46,044 nt of DNA from Lentisphaeria bacterium (GTDB taxonomy: Bacteria; Verrucomicrobiota; Lentisphaeria; Victivallales; UBA1829). The notes below the pieces were generated by a model. The model worked only from the letters and a program-made list of their open reading frames with translations. It made no database searches and was not told the origin of the DNA. The number at the start of each line of letters is the position of its first letter. Positions within the stretch are counted from its first letter, which is position 1. The stretch lies in the NCBI GenBank assembly GCA_003526375.1, contig DPDG01000081.1:45816-91859 (forward strand). Reading direction: 5' to 3'. Below, piece after piece: positions 25,661-33,947 of this stretch. Made by a program: the position numbers and the translations under genes.

Positions 25661-28138
25661 TCAGAGATATTTTCCGGTATGGCTCTGCGGTGTGTTCCTG
25701 ATACATTCCGGCGTGCCGGCTGCAACGATTCTGCCGCCTTCGTCACCGCCGCCGGGGCCCATGTCAATGATATAGTCGGCATTGCGGATTACATCCAGAT
25801 CGTGCTCAATCACGATCACTGTCGCACCGTTTTCGATAAGTTTGCGGAAAACTTCGAGCAGAGTCCTGACATCCAGCGGATGCAGTCCGATGGTCGGCTC
25901 ATCGAAAACGAAAACGGAGTCCGACTGTGTTCTGCCCATTTCGCTCGACAGCTTCAGACGCTGGGCTTCTCCGCCGGAAAGACTCGGAGTCTCCTCGCCG
26001 AGAGTCAGATAACCAAGACCGAGATTCTGAAGAACCTTGAGCCGCTGATGAACCACTTTCATCTCCGAACATGCCTTCAGCGCGGTATTGACATCCATGT
26101 CCATCAGTTCCGGCAGTGAGAAGGCATTTCCCGATTTTGCGGGATATTTGATCCCGGCTGCCTCCTTTGAATAACGGGAGCCTCTGCAGTCCGGACACGG
26201 GATTTCCACATCCGGCAGAAACTGTACATCCAGGCTGATCACCCCTGTGCCATCGCAGGCGGGACAGCGTAATTTCCCGGTATTGTAGGAAAAATCCCCG
26301 GCTTTGCATCCACACTTTTTCGCGTCCGGTGTTTTCGCATAGATTTTGCGCAGTTCGTCATGGACGTTTGCATAGGTCGCCACGGTGGAGCGCACATTGA
26401 TGCCGATCGGCGTGGCGTCAATCAGCTTTACCTGTTTGATTCCTCCTGCATCCACAGCAGTAACGTGTTCCGGCAGTTTCCCGCCGGCTATTGCGGCTTC
26501 CAGTCCCGGAATGAGGCTTTCGAGAATCAGCGTTGTCTTGCCTGAGCCCGAAACGCCGGTCACAACCGTCAGTTTTCCCTTGGGGATATCCACTTCAAGC
26601 GGTTTTACGGTATGGATTGCCGCCGTGGAAAGATGAATCTTCCCGTTGGAGAACACATCTGCTCCGGCTGCAAACCTTTCCACATTCACGCGGGTGCATC
26701 CGGCGAGAAACGGACCGATCATGGAATGGATGTTCCTTTCAATATCGGCAACCGTGCCTTCGGCGATGACGTATCCGCCGCCGGCTCCGGCATCCGGACC
26801 CATTTCGATGAGCCAGTCAGCCACCGACAGCAGCTGCGTGTCATGATCGACCAGCACCACGGAGTTGCCGTCGGCAATCAGGTCGTGCATGACACCGATC
26901 AAGCCGGTAATATTGGAAGGGTGAAGCCCGATGGACGGTTCATCCAGGACATATAACACGCCGGTGGTACGGTTGCGGACGGAACGGGCAAGCTGCATCC
27001 GCTGCCGTTCTCCGGTTGAAAGCGTGGAAGCGGCGCGGTCGAGAGACAGATAACCGAGTCCCAGATCCAGCAGGCGTTTCGCCGTCGCCTGAAAGGAGCC
27101 GCAGATGCTTTCCGCCATCGGGCGCATCTCCTCCGGCAGTGACGCCGGAACACCGTTCACCCATTTGACAAGTTCCGAAAGAGTCATTTTGCAGGCTTCG
27201 GACAATGGAATCCCGCGCACTTCCGGCGCTCTTGCCGCCGCAGACAAACGCGTTCCGCCGCAATCCGGGCAGACATCCTCCCGGAGAAATTTCGCGACGC
27301 GTTTCATCCCCTGCTCGTCTTTGACCTTCGCCAGCGCATTTTCGACGGTATGGACGGCATTGTAATAGGTAAAATCCAGTTCTCCGGCGGTATCGGAGTT
27401 TTTCGCCTTATAGAAAATATGCTTCTTTTCCGCCGGCCCGTTGTAGACGATATCCTTTTCTCTTTCCGTCAGTTCGGAAAACGGCACATCGGTACGGACC
27501 CCCATCGCCCGGCAGACGTCAGTCATCAATGACCACATCAGCGAATTCCACGGAGCCACGGCGCCCTCGTCAATGGAAAGCGACTCGTCCGGGACAAGCG
27601 TCGTCCGGTCAACAGCCCGCACAATTCCGGTTCCGTCGCAGACAGGACACGCACCCTGACTGTTGAACGCAAGTTCCTCGGCGGACGGCGCATAAAAAAC
27701 CCCTCCGCATTCCGGACAGACAAGTTCCTGTTCCGCGGCGACTGCCAGCGTCGGCTTCAGATAATGACCGTTGGGGCAGCGGTGACTCGCCAGTCTGGAA
27801 AACATCAGGCGGAGACTGTTCAACAGCTCCGTTCCTGTGCCAAACGTGCTGCGGATGCCGGGAACGCCCGGACGCTGATGCAGCGCAAGGGAAGCGGGAA
27901 CATACAGCACTTCATCCACCTGTGCTTTCGGAGCCTGTGTCATTCTGCGCCTGGTGTAGGTGGAAAGCGCGTCCAGATACCTTCGGGAGCCTTCCGCATA
28001 CAGGACTCCGAGAGCAAGTGACGATTTGCCGGAACCGGATACCCCGGCAATGCCGACAATTTGATTCAGCGGAATATCCACATCGACATTCTTCAGGTTA
28101 TGTACCCTCGCACCGCGAACTTTTATTCTATTGATCAT
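25661..28138 (-). CDS. UvrA-like ABC ATPase, shortened paralogue (UvrA2-type)
   Basis: An 825-residue protein with two ABC modules: Walker A G-V-S-G-S-G-K-S-S near residue 33 and G-V-S-G-S-G-K-T-T near 526, signature L-S-T-G-E-R-Q-R near 372 and L-S-G-G-E-A-Q-R near 717, D-E-P-S-I-G-L-H-P and D-E-P-T-I-G-L-H-P, and zinc modules (C-P-E-C-G-G, C-P-V-C-D-G; C-P-A-C-D-G, C-P-D-C-R-G). Canonical UvrA is about 940 residues. The missing length lies largely in the first half, where the UvrB-binding domain sits, as in UvrA2-type paralogues linked to resistance to DNA-damaging compounds. It is therefore probably not the housekeeping excision-repair UvrA. No clear ribosome-binding site precedes ATG 28138. 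Confidence 0.82.
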   Translation of the reverse strand: MINRIKVRGARVHNLKNVDVDIPLNQIVGIAGVSGSGKSSLALGVLYAEGSRRYLDALSTYTRRRMTQAPKAQVDEVLYVPASLALHQRPGVPGIRSTFGTGTELLNSLRLMFSRLASHRCPNGHYLKPTLAVAAEQELVCPECGGVFYAPSAEELAFNSQGACPVCDGTGIVRAVDRTTLVPDESLSIDEGAVAPWNSLMWSLMTDVCRAMGVRTDVPFSELTEREKDIVYNGPAEKKHIFYKAKNSDTAGELDFTYYNAVHTVENALAKVKDEQGMKRVAKFLREDVCPDCGGTRLSAAARAPEVRGIPLSEACKMTLSELVKWVNGVPASLPEEMRPMAESICGSFQATAKRLLDLGLGYLSLDRAASTLSTGERQRMQLARSVRNRTTGVLYVLDEPSIGLHPSNITGLIGVMHDLIADGNSVVLVDHDTQLLSVADWLIEMGPDAGAGGGYVIAEGTVADIERNIHSMIGPFLAGCTRVNVERFAAGADVFSNGKIHLSTAAIHTVKPLEVDIPKGKLTVVTGVSGSGKTTLILESLIPGLEAAIAGGKLPEHVTAVDAGGIKQVKLIDATPIGINVRSTVATYANVHDELRKIYAKTPDAKKCGCKAGDFSYNTGKLRCPACDGTGVISLDVQFLPDVEIPCPDCRGSRYSKEAAGIKYPAKSGNAFSLPELMDMDVNTALKACSEMKVVHQRLKVLQNLGLGYLTLGEETPSLSGGEAQRLKLSSEMGRTQSDSVFVFDEPTIGLHPLDVRTLLEVFRKLIENGATVIVIEHDLDVIRNADYIIDMGPGGGDEGGRIVAAGTPECIRNTPQSHTGKYL

Positions 28139-28345
28139 AAAAACAACTGTACCGTTTTGTGAGTTATCTGCTTCTTCAGCAATTCAGGAAAAGCATAACA
28201 TAACACCGATCATCCGTTTTTTCAATCAGGAGGCACGAGAGTGTAATTTTGTAATGCCTCATTCTTCCGCTTCCGCATTTGCAGCTTCTTCTCCATACAA
28301 GTGGGCAGTGGAGAGAAATTAAGGGAAATTACCCGTGCAGAGGTG

Positions 28346-30268
28346 TCAATTATCCCCGGAAATCTCCGTTCTGCATATTCTCATGGAACGGAGAGCATTC
28401 GCCACAGCAAGCAAGGCCACACCGACATCCGCGAAAATCGCAAACCAGACCGATGCATACCCCAATAAAGCCAGAATCATGATCGAAATCTTGAATCCCA
28501 GCGCCATGATGATATTCTCCCAGACAATCCATCTTGTCTTTTCAGCAATCCCGACAGCCGTCGCAATTTTGCCGATGTCATCGGTCATGATGACAACGTC
28601 AGCGGCTTCAATCGCAGCGTCGGAACCAATTCCGCCCATCGCAATTCCAAGATCGGCACGGGCAAGCACCGGAGCATCGTTGATACCGTCGCCGACAAAT
28701 GCGGTCTTCCGCCCCGGCTCCCCGGAAGCCATCAGTTTTTCGAGCTCCGTAATCTTATCCTGCGGAAGAAGTTCCGCACGGCAGACATCGATTCCGACTT
28801 CCTCCGCAACCTCTTTTGCAAGTGCCGCATTATCCCCCGTCAGCATTGCGAGACGCGACACTCCCGCCTTATGGAGTCTCTGCAATGCCTCGCTGATTCC
28901 GGGACGGAGCTCATCCGCAATCAGCAGACACCCGAGATATTGTTTCCCCCGCGCTACATGAACCGTAGTTTTCGCAAAGTCCCGGACCATACCGATTCCA
29001 AGCAGACGCATCAGTTTTGCATTGCCGGCATGAATGACGCAGTCAGGCATCAACACCTCGATTCCCATGCCCGCGATCTCATGCACTTCGCCTTTTTCCT
29101 CCGGCACTCGACCGTAAGCGGCAAGAACCGACTTCGCAATCGGATGATTGGACCGTGCCTCGGCAAGAGCGGCGCAACGAAGCAGCTCCTCTTTGGCAAT
29201 ACCGGGCTCAGGACGGTATTCCACCACACGGAACACCCCCTGCGTCAGGGTGCCGGTCTTGTCGAATGCCACACATCCCAGACGGCTCAAAAGTTCCAGG
29301 TAGTTGCTTCCTTTAATCAGAATTCCGTTTCGCGCCGCACCTCCGATCCCGCCGAAAAAGCTCAGAGGGATTGAGAGCACCAGTGCGCACGGACAGGAAA
29401 TAATCAGAAAGCTCAATGCCTTGTAAATCCATGCGGAAAAGGTTCCGAATCCCGCAAGCGGCGGTACAACGGCAACCAGAAGAGCCGCACCAACGACAAG
29501 CGGAGTGTAAACCTTCGCAAACTTTGTGATGAATTTTTCCGCGGACGCTTTCCTTTCCGCGGCATTCCGCACAAGGTCAAGAATCTTGGAAACCGTTGAT
29601 TCTGCAAACTGTTTCGTAACCTGAATCTCCAGAACACCATCCGTGCTGATTGTCCCGGAAAGAACTTCATCCTGCGGCGACACTTTCCGTGGAACGGTCT
29701 CCCCGGTCAAAGCCCGGGTATCGAGAAACGCGCTCCCGCTCTGCACAATTCCATCCAGAGGCACCTTTTCCCCGGGCTTCACGACAATGGTTTCTCCCGG
29801 AGCGACCGTTTCAGGCGCCACGGCAAAAACCACGCCATTGCGTTTTACATTGGCACAGTCACTCCGCAGATCCATCAATGTTTCGATGTTTTTCTTCGAC
29901 TTTGCGACAGCGGAATCCTGAAGATATTCGCCGATTCCGTAAAAAATCATAACGGATACGGCTTCCGGCATTTCTCCGATTGCAAACGCCCCGACTGATG
30001 CAACCGTCATGAGAAAATTTTCATCGAAAAACTCTCCCTTGAAAATGTTGCGGCAAGCAGCCAGCAGAACTTTTCCCCCTGCCAGCAGATAAGCAACACC
30101 GAAAACAGAGACCCTGACCGTTTCGGGAAACGGTGCAGATGCGGCGGCGACTGTCAGTATCAAAGCTCCGCCAAGCAGGAGAAGCGTATTTTTCAAACTG
30201 CCTCCTTCTCCGTGTTCATGACCGCAGCAGTGTCCATGCGATTGATGTGATTTTGCCAGAACTTCCAT
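28346..30268 (-). CDS. P1B-type heavy-metal ATPase, Zn/Cd/Pb class
   Basis: A 640-residue inner-membrane exporter. It lacks an HMA domain and instead starts with a His/Cys-rich tail (S-H-Q-S-H-G-H-C-C-G-H-E-H). Core motifs are C-P-C-A-L-V near residue 290, D-K-T-G-T-L-T (phosphorylated Asp about 335), S-N-H-P-I-A-K-S and V-G-D-G-I-N-D-A-P. The last helices carry G-F-K near 591 and F-A-D-V-G near 612; the Lys/Asp pair is typical of the P1B-2 (ZntA/CadA) class, not the copper class. GAAAGGAG lies 9-10 bases before the ATG. A CsoR-family repressor gene sits just upstream with a palindromic operator in between. Confidence 0.9.
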   Translation of the reverse strand: MEVLAKSHQSHGHCCGHEHGEGGSLKNTLLLLGGALILTVAAASAPFPETVRVSVFGVAYLLAGGKVLLAACRNIFKGEFFDENFLMTVASVGAFAIGEMPEAVSVMIFYGIGEYLQDSAVAKSKKNIETLMDLRSDCANVKRNGVVFAVAPETVAPGETIVVKPGEKVPLDGIVQSGSAFLDTRALTGETVPRKVSPQDEVLSGTISTDGVLEIQVTKQFAESTVSKILDLVRNAAERKASAEKFITKFAKVYTPLVVGAALLVAVVPPLAGFGTFSAWIYKALSFLIISCPCALVLSIPLSFFGGIGGAARNGILIKGSNYLELLSRLGCVAFDKTGTLTQGVFRVVEYRPEPGIAKEELLRCAALAEARSNHPIAKSVLAAYGRVPEEKGEVHEIAGMGIEVLMPDCVIHAGNAKLMRLLGIGMVRDFAKTTVHVARGKQYLGCLLIADELRPGISEALQRLHKAGVSRLAMLTGDNAALAKEVAEEVGIDVCRAELLPQDKITELEKLMASGEPGRKTAFVGDGINDAPVLARADLGIAMGGIGSDAAIEAADVVIMTDDIGKIATAVGIAEKTRWIVWENIIMALGFKISIMILALLGYASVWFAIFADVGVALLAVANALRSMRICRTEISGDN

Positions 30269-30285
30269 TTTGCAATACTCCTTTC

Positions 30286-30341
30286 ATTATATACCTATAC
30301 CCGTATAGGTATCAATATATAGTCAATTCCTCCGGAGTCAA
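30286..30341 (-). promoter_or_regulatory. Promoter and palindromic operator of the metal ATPase gene
   Basis: A perfect inverted repeat ATACCTATAC-CC-GTATAGGTAT (30291-30312) fits CsoR-type sites (TACC...GGTA). Two overlapping minus-strand promoters are possible. TTGACT (30341-30336) -N16- TATATT (30319-30314) would place the operator over +1 with a ~38-base leader. TTGATA (30315-30310) -N18- TATAAT (30291-30286) would place it in the spacer but leave almost no leader. The first is favoured. Confidence 0.7.
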
Positions 30342-30359
30342 GTCAAAAAAAAGAAAAAA

Positions 30360-30635
30360 TTACGACATTCTGGAAAAATGCTCAAGAGCTTTTGAAAAAT
30401 CGGATAAGGTCTTTTCCGCATCGCCGTGTTCAATCCCATAGCGCACACAATGCTTCAAGTGTCCCTCAAGAACAATTTGCCCGATCTTGTGAAGCGCGCT
30501 CTTTGCAGCATTGATCTGAATCAGAACATCCTCGCATGGGACATCTTTGTCGATCATTTTCTCAACTGCATTCAACTGTCCGATCACTTTTCTGAGGCGC
30601 AGATGCAGTTTTTCCGGTTCCATACATTGTTTCAT
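30360..30635 (-). CDS. CsoR/RcnR-family metal-sensing repressor
   Basis: A 91-residue all-helical protein (DUF156 family). Start 30635 has GGGAG upstream; an in-frame upstream start is not needed. Family core: L-R-L-R-K-V-I-G-Q-L-N-A-V-E-K-M-I. Cys in V-P-C-E-D, then His 25 and Cys 29 residues later (E-G-H-L-K-H-C), reproduce the C-H-C copper-site spacing of CsoR (36/61/65). However, the residue before the first Cys is Pro instead of the Tyr of copper CsoR. The metal sensed is therefore uncertain; the partner pump looks Zn/Cd-type. Candidate operators lie upstream of both this gene and the pump. Confidence 0.88.
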   Translation of the reverse strand: MKQCMEPEKLHLRLRKVIGQLNAVEKMIDKDVPCEDVLIQINAAKSALHKIGQIVLEGHLKHCVRYGIEHGDAEKTLSDFSKALEHFSRMS

Positions 30636-30663
30636 AATCCCTACTCCCGTGATATAAGGTAAG

Positions 30664-30680
30664 ATACCCCCGCCGGGTAT
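30664..30680. promoter_or_regulatory. Second CsoR-type operator, upstream of the repressor gene
   Basis: ATACCC (30664-30669), 5-base CCGCC centre, GGGTAT (30675-30680): a perfect 6-bp inverted repeat with GC-rich core, close to type-1 CsoR operators. It lies 29 bases before ATG 30635, suggesting autoregulation. Confidence 0.6.
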
Positions 30681-30871
30681 AAAATTCAAGTGGAAAGATG
30701 AATCCGGAACAAGAAGCACATGTTCCCGGATGCCCCCGCCGGCAACTCAACGCAGAACATGCGGAAATACCGGAATCTCATTTGCGAAGCTTACATTTCA
30801 CGCAGAAACAGAAATCTGCATCAAATTTTGTTCATGACGGAATACAGTATATAACCAATTCAAAAACCCAA

Positions 30872-30904
30872 ACACTCCGCAGGGGAATATATCCGGCGGA
30901 GTGT
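30872..30904 (-). terminator. Terminator after the small CBM-like gene
   Basis: ACACTCCGC (30872-30880) pairs with GCGGAGTGT (30896-30904). On the minus strand TTTGGGTTTTT follows; on the plus strand TTTT follows, so it could work both ways. Confidence 0.65.
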
Positions 30905-30969
30905 TTTGCCCTTTCCAGAACTCCCTGCCGCCTTATGCATCAGGTTGCCCGGTTTACAAGTGGAAAACG

Positions 30970-31455
30970 TTATTTTGCCTGAGTCAATGTCATGTTGCGG
31001 AAAGAAGCCTCGCCCGTCATCTTGCGGAAAAGCACATAATAATTCAGGCTCTTGATCGGTTTCGCCGGCGTATAGGTAGTCTGCGCCTTCTCCCAATCAT
31101 GAGTTCCAGCCTTGAAATTGGCAAGGCGGCCCCAGACCTTGGAACCATCCGCCAGGGTGATGTCAAGATAGAGACAATAGTTTGCACCTGCAGTTCCCTT
31201 CACATCCGTTGCTTTGCTTTCCGCGGAAAAAGTAATTGCTTTCGGGGCTGTCTGGTTCAGAACCACTCCCTGCACAACTCCGGCGTTTGTATTGGGCTCC
31301 GTGTTCTTACAGGTAATCACGCCGCTTTTTGCATCGATTACCGTTGTTTTGGTTCCGGAATAAAGTCTCCAATTGTTCTTCAGCAGATTCGCCTCCTGAG
31401 CAGCCACACCCATTGCAAGTCCGCAGACAATCGCCGCCACAGCCATCATTTTCAT
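30970..31455 (-). CDS. Small secreted carbohydrate-binding-module-like protein
   Basis: A 161-residue protein with signal peptide (M-M-A-V-A-A-I-V-C-G-L-A-M-G-V-A-A-Q) and one beta-sandwich domain: N-L-L-K-N-N-W-R-L-Y at the start, K-A-I-T-F-S-A-E-S-K-A in the middle and E-A-S-F-R-N-M-T-L-T at the end, a pattern like single CBM4/9-type domains (compare residues 40-190 of the protein at 3553-6858). A very strong AGGAGG lies 7 bases before the ATG and a terminator follows, so it looks like a well-expressed single-gene unit. It has no catalytic domain; glycan binding or cell-surface role is inferred. Confidence 0.72.
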   Translation of the reverse strand: MKMMAVAAIVCGLAMGVAAQEANLLKNNWRLYSGTKTTVIDAKSGVITCKNTEPNTNAGVVQGVVLNQTAPKAITFSAESKATDVKGTAGANYCLYLDITLADGSKVWGRLANFKAGTHDWEKAQTTYTPAKPIKSLNYYVLFRKMTGEASFRNMTLTQAK

Positions 31456-31654
31456 AAGTACCTCCTACGTTTGTTTTTTTCGATCCGCACCATTGCGTTT
31501 TTTTAAGATTCACTCTCATCGCAGGAAAATCAAGCAGGAAAAGATGAAATAAAGCATTTTCAGATGTGTATTCTGAACAGAAACATGGAAAAAGACCTGA
31601 AAAGAAAGAATCCGGCAGGCAAAGCAGAATCGGTCCCCGTTCTTATGTCACAAG

Positions 31655-32218
31655 TCAATTTTTATATGTCTTCGCCGCCAGATACTGCTGAATCGAAGCA
31701 CGCTCCACACGCCAGAGCTTGCCGATCTTGGAGGCCCGCAACTCACCGGAACGAAGCAGAGCATACATCTTCGTCCGCCTGACTTTCAGCAACGCCTGCG
31801 CCTCATCAAAAGTTAAAAGCTCCGCCGGATCATTGTTGACCGGAAGCGGAGAAGCGGACACATGCTCCTGCGGCAGAACACCTTCCGCTTTCTCCGGTTC
31901 GGGAATCACTACTCTTGAGGCGGCAGGAAAATCATGCTCCATACGGATCACGACCATGATTCCTGCGGCATTCAACGCCTGCGCAGACGCGACATAACTG
32001 TCCGCATCTTTATTGAACGATTTCAAAAGAATGGAGCCATCCTCCCGGACAAAGTAGCCGCGGATAAAAGGAGACGCGCTTCCCCGTTTGACAAGAACAT
32101 AATCACCGTTCTGCGGCTTGATCTTCTCCGAACAGAGCAACTGCGCCCCTTTCGGGATACGCGGGTCGCACCCGATGTCCTCGGCTGTTACAGTTATAAA
32201 TCCGTCATACTGTTTCAT
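31655..32218 (-). CDS. Fusion of an S24/LexA-like fold with a MerR/excisionase-type HTH
   Basis: A 187-residue cytoplasmic protein; ATG 32218 has GGAGGG about 9 bases upstream and is preferred to one 33 bases earlier. Residues ~10-75 follow the LexA/CI C-terminal pattern (P-R-I-P-K-G-A...G-D-Y-V-L-V...G-S-I-L-L-K-S-F-N). The catalytic Ser position (S-M-E-P in repressors) reads G-C-D-P and the Lys position (V-K-R) reads I-R-G, so autocleavage is unlikely. Residues ~130-187 (L-T-F-D-E-A-Q-A-L-L-K-V-R-R-T-K-M-Y, then I-G-K-L-W-R-V-E) form an excisionase-family HTH_17. Probably a DNA-binding regulator; target and role unknown. Confidence 0.7.
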   Translation of the reverse strand: MKQYDGFITVTAEDIGCDPRIPKGAQLLCSEKIKPQNGDYVLVKRGSASPFIRGYFVREDGSILLKSFNKDADSYVASAQALNAAGIMVVIRMEHDFPAASRVVIPEPEKAEGVLPQEHVSASPLPVNNDPAELLTFDEAQALLKVRRTKMYALLRSGELRASKIGKLWRVERASIQQYLAAKTYKN

Positions 32219-32256
32219 AGTGCTGTCCCTCCGGAAAAATAATGTGTTCATATCCT

Positions 32257-32302
32257 GTAATATGACAGCTTTTTATCATTTTTCAACATCATATGATATC
32301 AT
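32257..32302 (-). promoter_or_regulatory. Promoter of the S24-like/HTH gene with overlapping palindromes
   Basis: Minus strand TTGAAA (32286-32281), 18 bases, TATTAC (32262-32257). Just upstream of the -35 two palindromes overlap: ATCATATGAT (32288-32297) and ATGATATCAT (32293-32302), candidate sites for autoregulation. Confidence 0.45.
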
Positions 32303-32352
32303 TTCCTGTCATTTTTTATCGTTTAAGATAACACAAAATGCTCAGCAGACAT

Positions 32353-32388
32353 GAAAAAACGGGAGAACAGCCATAACCGTTCTCCCGT
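32353..32388 (-). terminator. Terminator of gdhA
   Basis: Perfect 10-bp stem ACGGGAGAAC (32359-32368) with GTTCTCCCGT (32379-32388), 10-base loop, followed on the minus strand by TTTTTT (32359-32354). It lies 25 bases past the gdhA stop. Confidence 0.9.
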
Positions 32389-32412
32389 CAAATTCCTGCA
32401 AGGGAATCCGAA

Positions 32413-33756
32413 TCAGACGCCAAGGTCGATCATTGCATCGGCAACCTTGCGGAAACCGGCAATATTGGCGCCCAGAACATAGTTGTTCGGCTCACCGAAC
32501 TCCGCGGCAACGGAGTGCGCGGAGTTGTGAATGTTCTTCATGATATTATGAAGTCTCTGGTCAACCTCTTCCGCAGACCAGCCGAGACGGATCGCGTTCT
32601 GGCTCATTTCGAGTCCGCTGGTGGCTACGCCGCCGGCATTGGCGGCTTTGCCGGGACCGAACAGCACATTGTTTTCCAGAAAAACATTGGTCGCACCGAT
32701 TGTAGAAGGCATGTTCGCACCTTCGGAAACACAGATGCATCCGTTCTTGACAAGCTCCTTCGCATCATTTTCATCAAGCTCATTCTGAGTTGCGCACGGC
32801 AGGGCGATATCCGTCTTGGCAAGCTGCCAGGGACGCTGCCCTTCATGATAAGTCGCACTTTTGAAGACTTTCGCATACTCCGCAATTCTGCCGCGACGGA
32901 CATTCTTCAGCTCCATGATATAAGCAAGCTTTTCCGCATCAATGCCGTCTTTGTCGATGATCGTTCCGTTGGAATCGGACATGGAAAGGACTTTTCCGCC
33001 GAGCTGAAGCGCTTTCTTGACCGCATACTGCGCCACATTTCCGGAACCGGAAACCAGCACTTTGCGCCCTTCAAAGGAAGAACCGCGGGTCTTGAGCATC
33101 TCTGTCGCAAAATAAACGTTGCCGAAACCGGTGGCTTCCGGACGGACAAGGCTTCCACCCCAGTTCAGACCTTTTCCAGTCAGGACACTGTCATAGCTGT
33201 TGACAATCTTCTTATACTGACCGAACATATAGCCGATCTCACGGCCTCCGACTCCGATGTCTCCGGCGGGGACGTCGGTATTCGGTCCGATATGTCTGTA
33301 AAGTTCACGCATGAATGCCTGGCAGAATACCATGATTTCATGGTCGGATTTGCCTTTGGGATCGAAGTTGGACCCGCCTTTGCCTCCGCCCATCGGAAGA
33401 GTTGTCAGACTGTTTTTGAAGATCTGCTCGAACCCGAGGAACTTGAGAATGCTCAGGTTCACAGTGGAACGGAAACGAAGCCCGCCTTTATACGGCCCGA
33501 TGGCACTGTTGAACTGGACGCGGTAGCCGTAATTGACCTGGATCTCTCCCTTGTCATCAACCCAGGGAACCTGGAAAGAGATAATTCTCTCCGGAACAGT
33601 GATACGCTCAAGAATTTTATTCTTTTCATACTTGGGGTTCACATCAAGGATTTTGCCGAGGGACTCAAAAACTTCCGTGACACTCTGAAGGAACTCCGTT
33701 TCCCACGGAGCCGCATTCTTCAGGTTTTCCAACACACGCTGTGCATAAGCATTCAT
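32413..33756 (-). CDS. gdhA: NADP-specific glutamate dehydrogenase
   Basis: A 447-residue enzyme, the same length as E. coli GdhA, which reversibly aminates 2-oxoglutarate to glutamate. Substrate-binding G-P-Y-K-G-G-L-R-F and the catalytic-Lys loop P-M-G-G-G-K-G-G-S-N-F-D are present. D-I-G-V-G-G-R-E-I-G and the dinucleotide motif V-S-G-S-G-N-V-A-Q-Y follow. The NADP preference is inferred from overall resemblance to the hexameric class I enzymes. AAGGAG lies 11 bases before the ATG. It is a single-gene unit with its own promoter and terminator, central to ammonium assimilation. Confidence 0.95.
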   Translation of the reverse strand: MNAYAQRVLENLKNAAPWETEFLQSVTEVFESLGKILDVNPKYEKNKILERITVPERIISFQVPWVDDKGEIQVNYGYRVQFNSAIGPYKGGLRFRSTVNLSILKFLGFEQIFKNSLTTLPMGGGKGGSNFDPKGKSDHEIMVFCQAFMRELYRHIGPNTDVPAGDIGVGGREIGYMFGQYKKIVNSYDSVLTGKGLNWGGSLVRPEATGFGNVYFATEMLKTRGSSFEGRKVLVSGSGNVAQYAVKKALQLGGKVLSMSDSNGTIIDKDGIDAEKLAYIMELKNVRRGRIAEYAKVFKSATYHEGQRPWQLAKTDIALPCATQNELDENDAKELVKNGCICVSEGANMPSTIGATNVFLENNVLFGPGKAANAGGVATSGLEMSQNAIRLGWSAEEVDQRLHNIMKNIHNSAHSVAAEFGEPNNYVLGANIAGFRKVADAMIDLGV

Positions 33757-33815
33757 CGTGTCTTTTCTCCTTACTCTCTCAATTAAACATTTAGGTGATC
33801 AAAAAAGTGATTTTT

Positions 33816-33843
33816 AATATAACACGGGAATGCTCTCTTTCAA
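33816..33843 (-). promoter_or_regulatory. Candidate gdhA promoter
   Basis: Minus strand TTGAAA (33843-33838), 16-base spacer, TATATT (33821-33816). Predicted leader of about 50 bases before ATG 33756. Confidence 0.5.
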
Positions 33844-33947
33844 GAGTGGGAGAAAAAAACAATAAAAAAAATATTTATCACAATGAAAGAGCCGGAACAG
33901 AAAAAAGAGGGAGAAAAACGGGGACAACAATCTTCCCGATGGGGAAC

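Noticed and set aside
30698..30982. 94-codon plus-strand frame downstream of csoR
   Set aside because: No ribosome-binding site, no motif, and it runs through a terminator hairpin.
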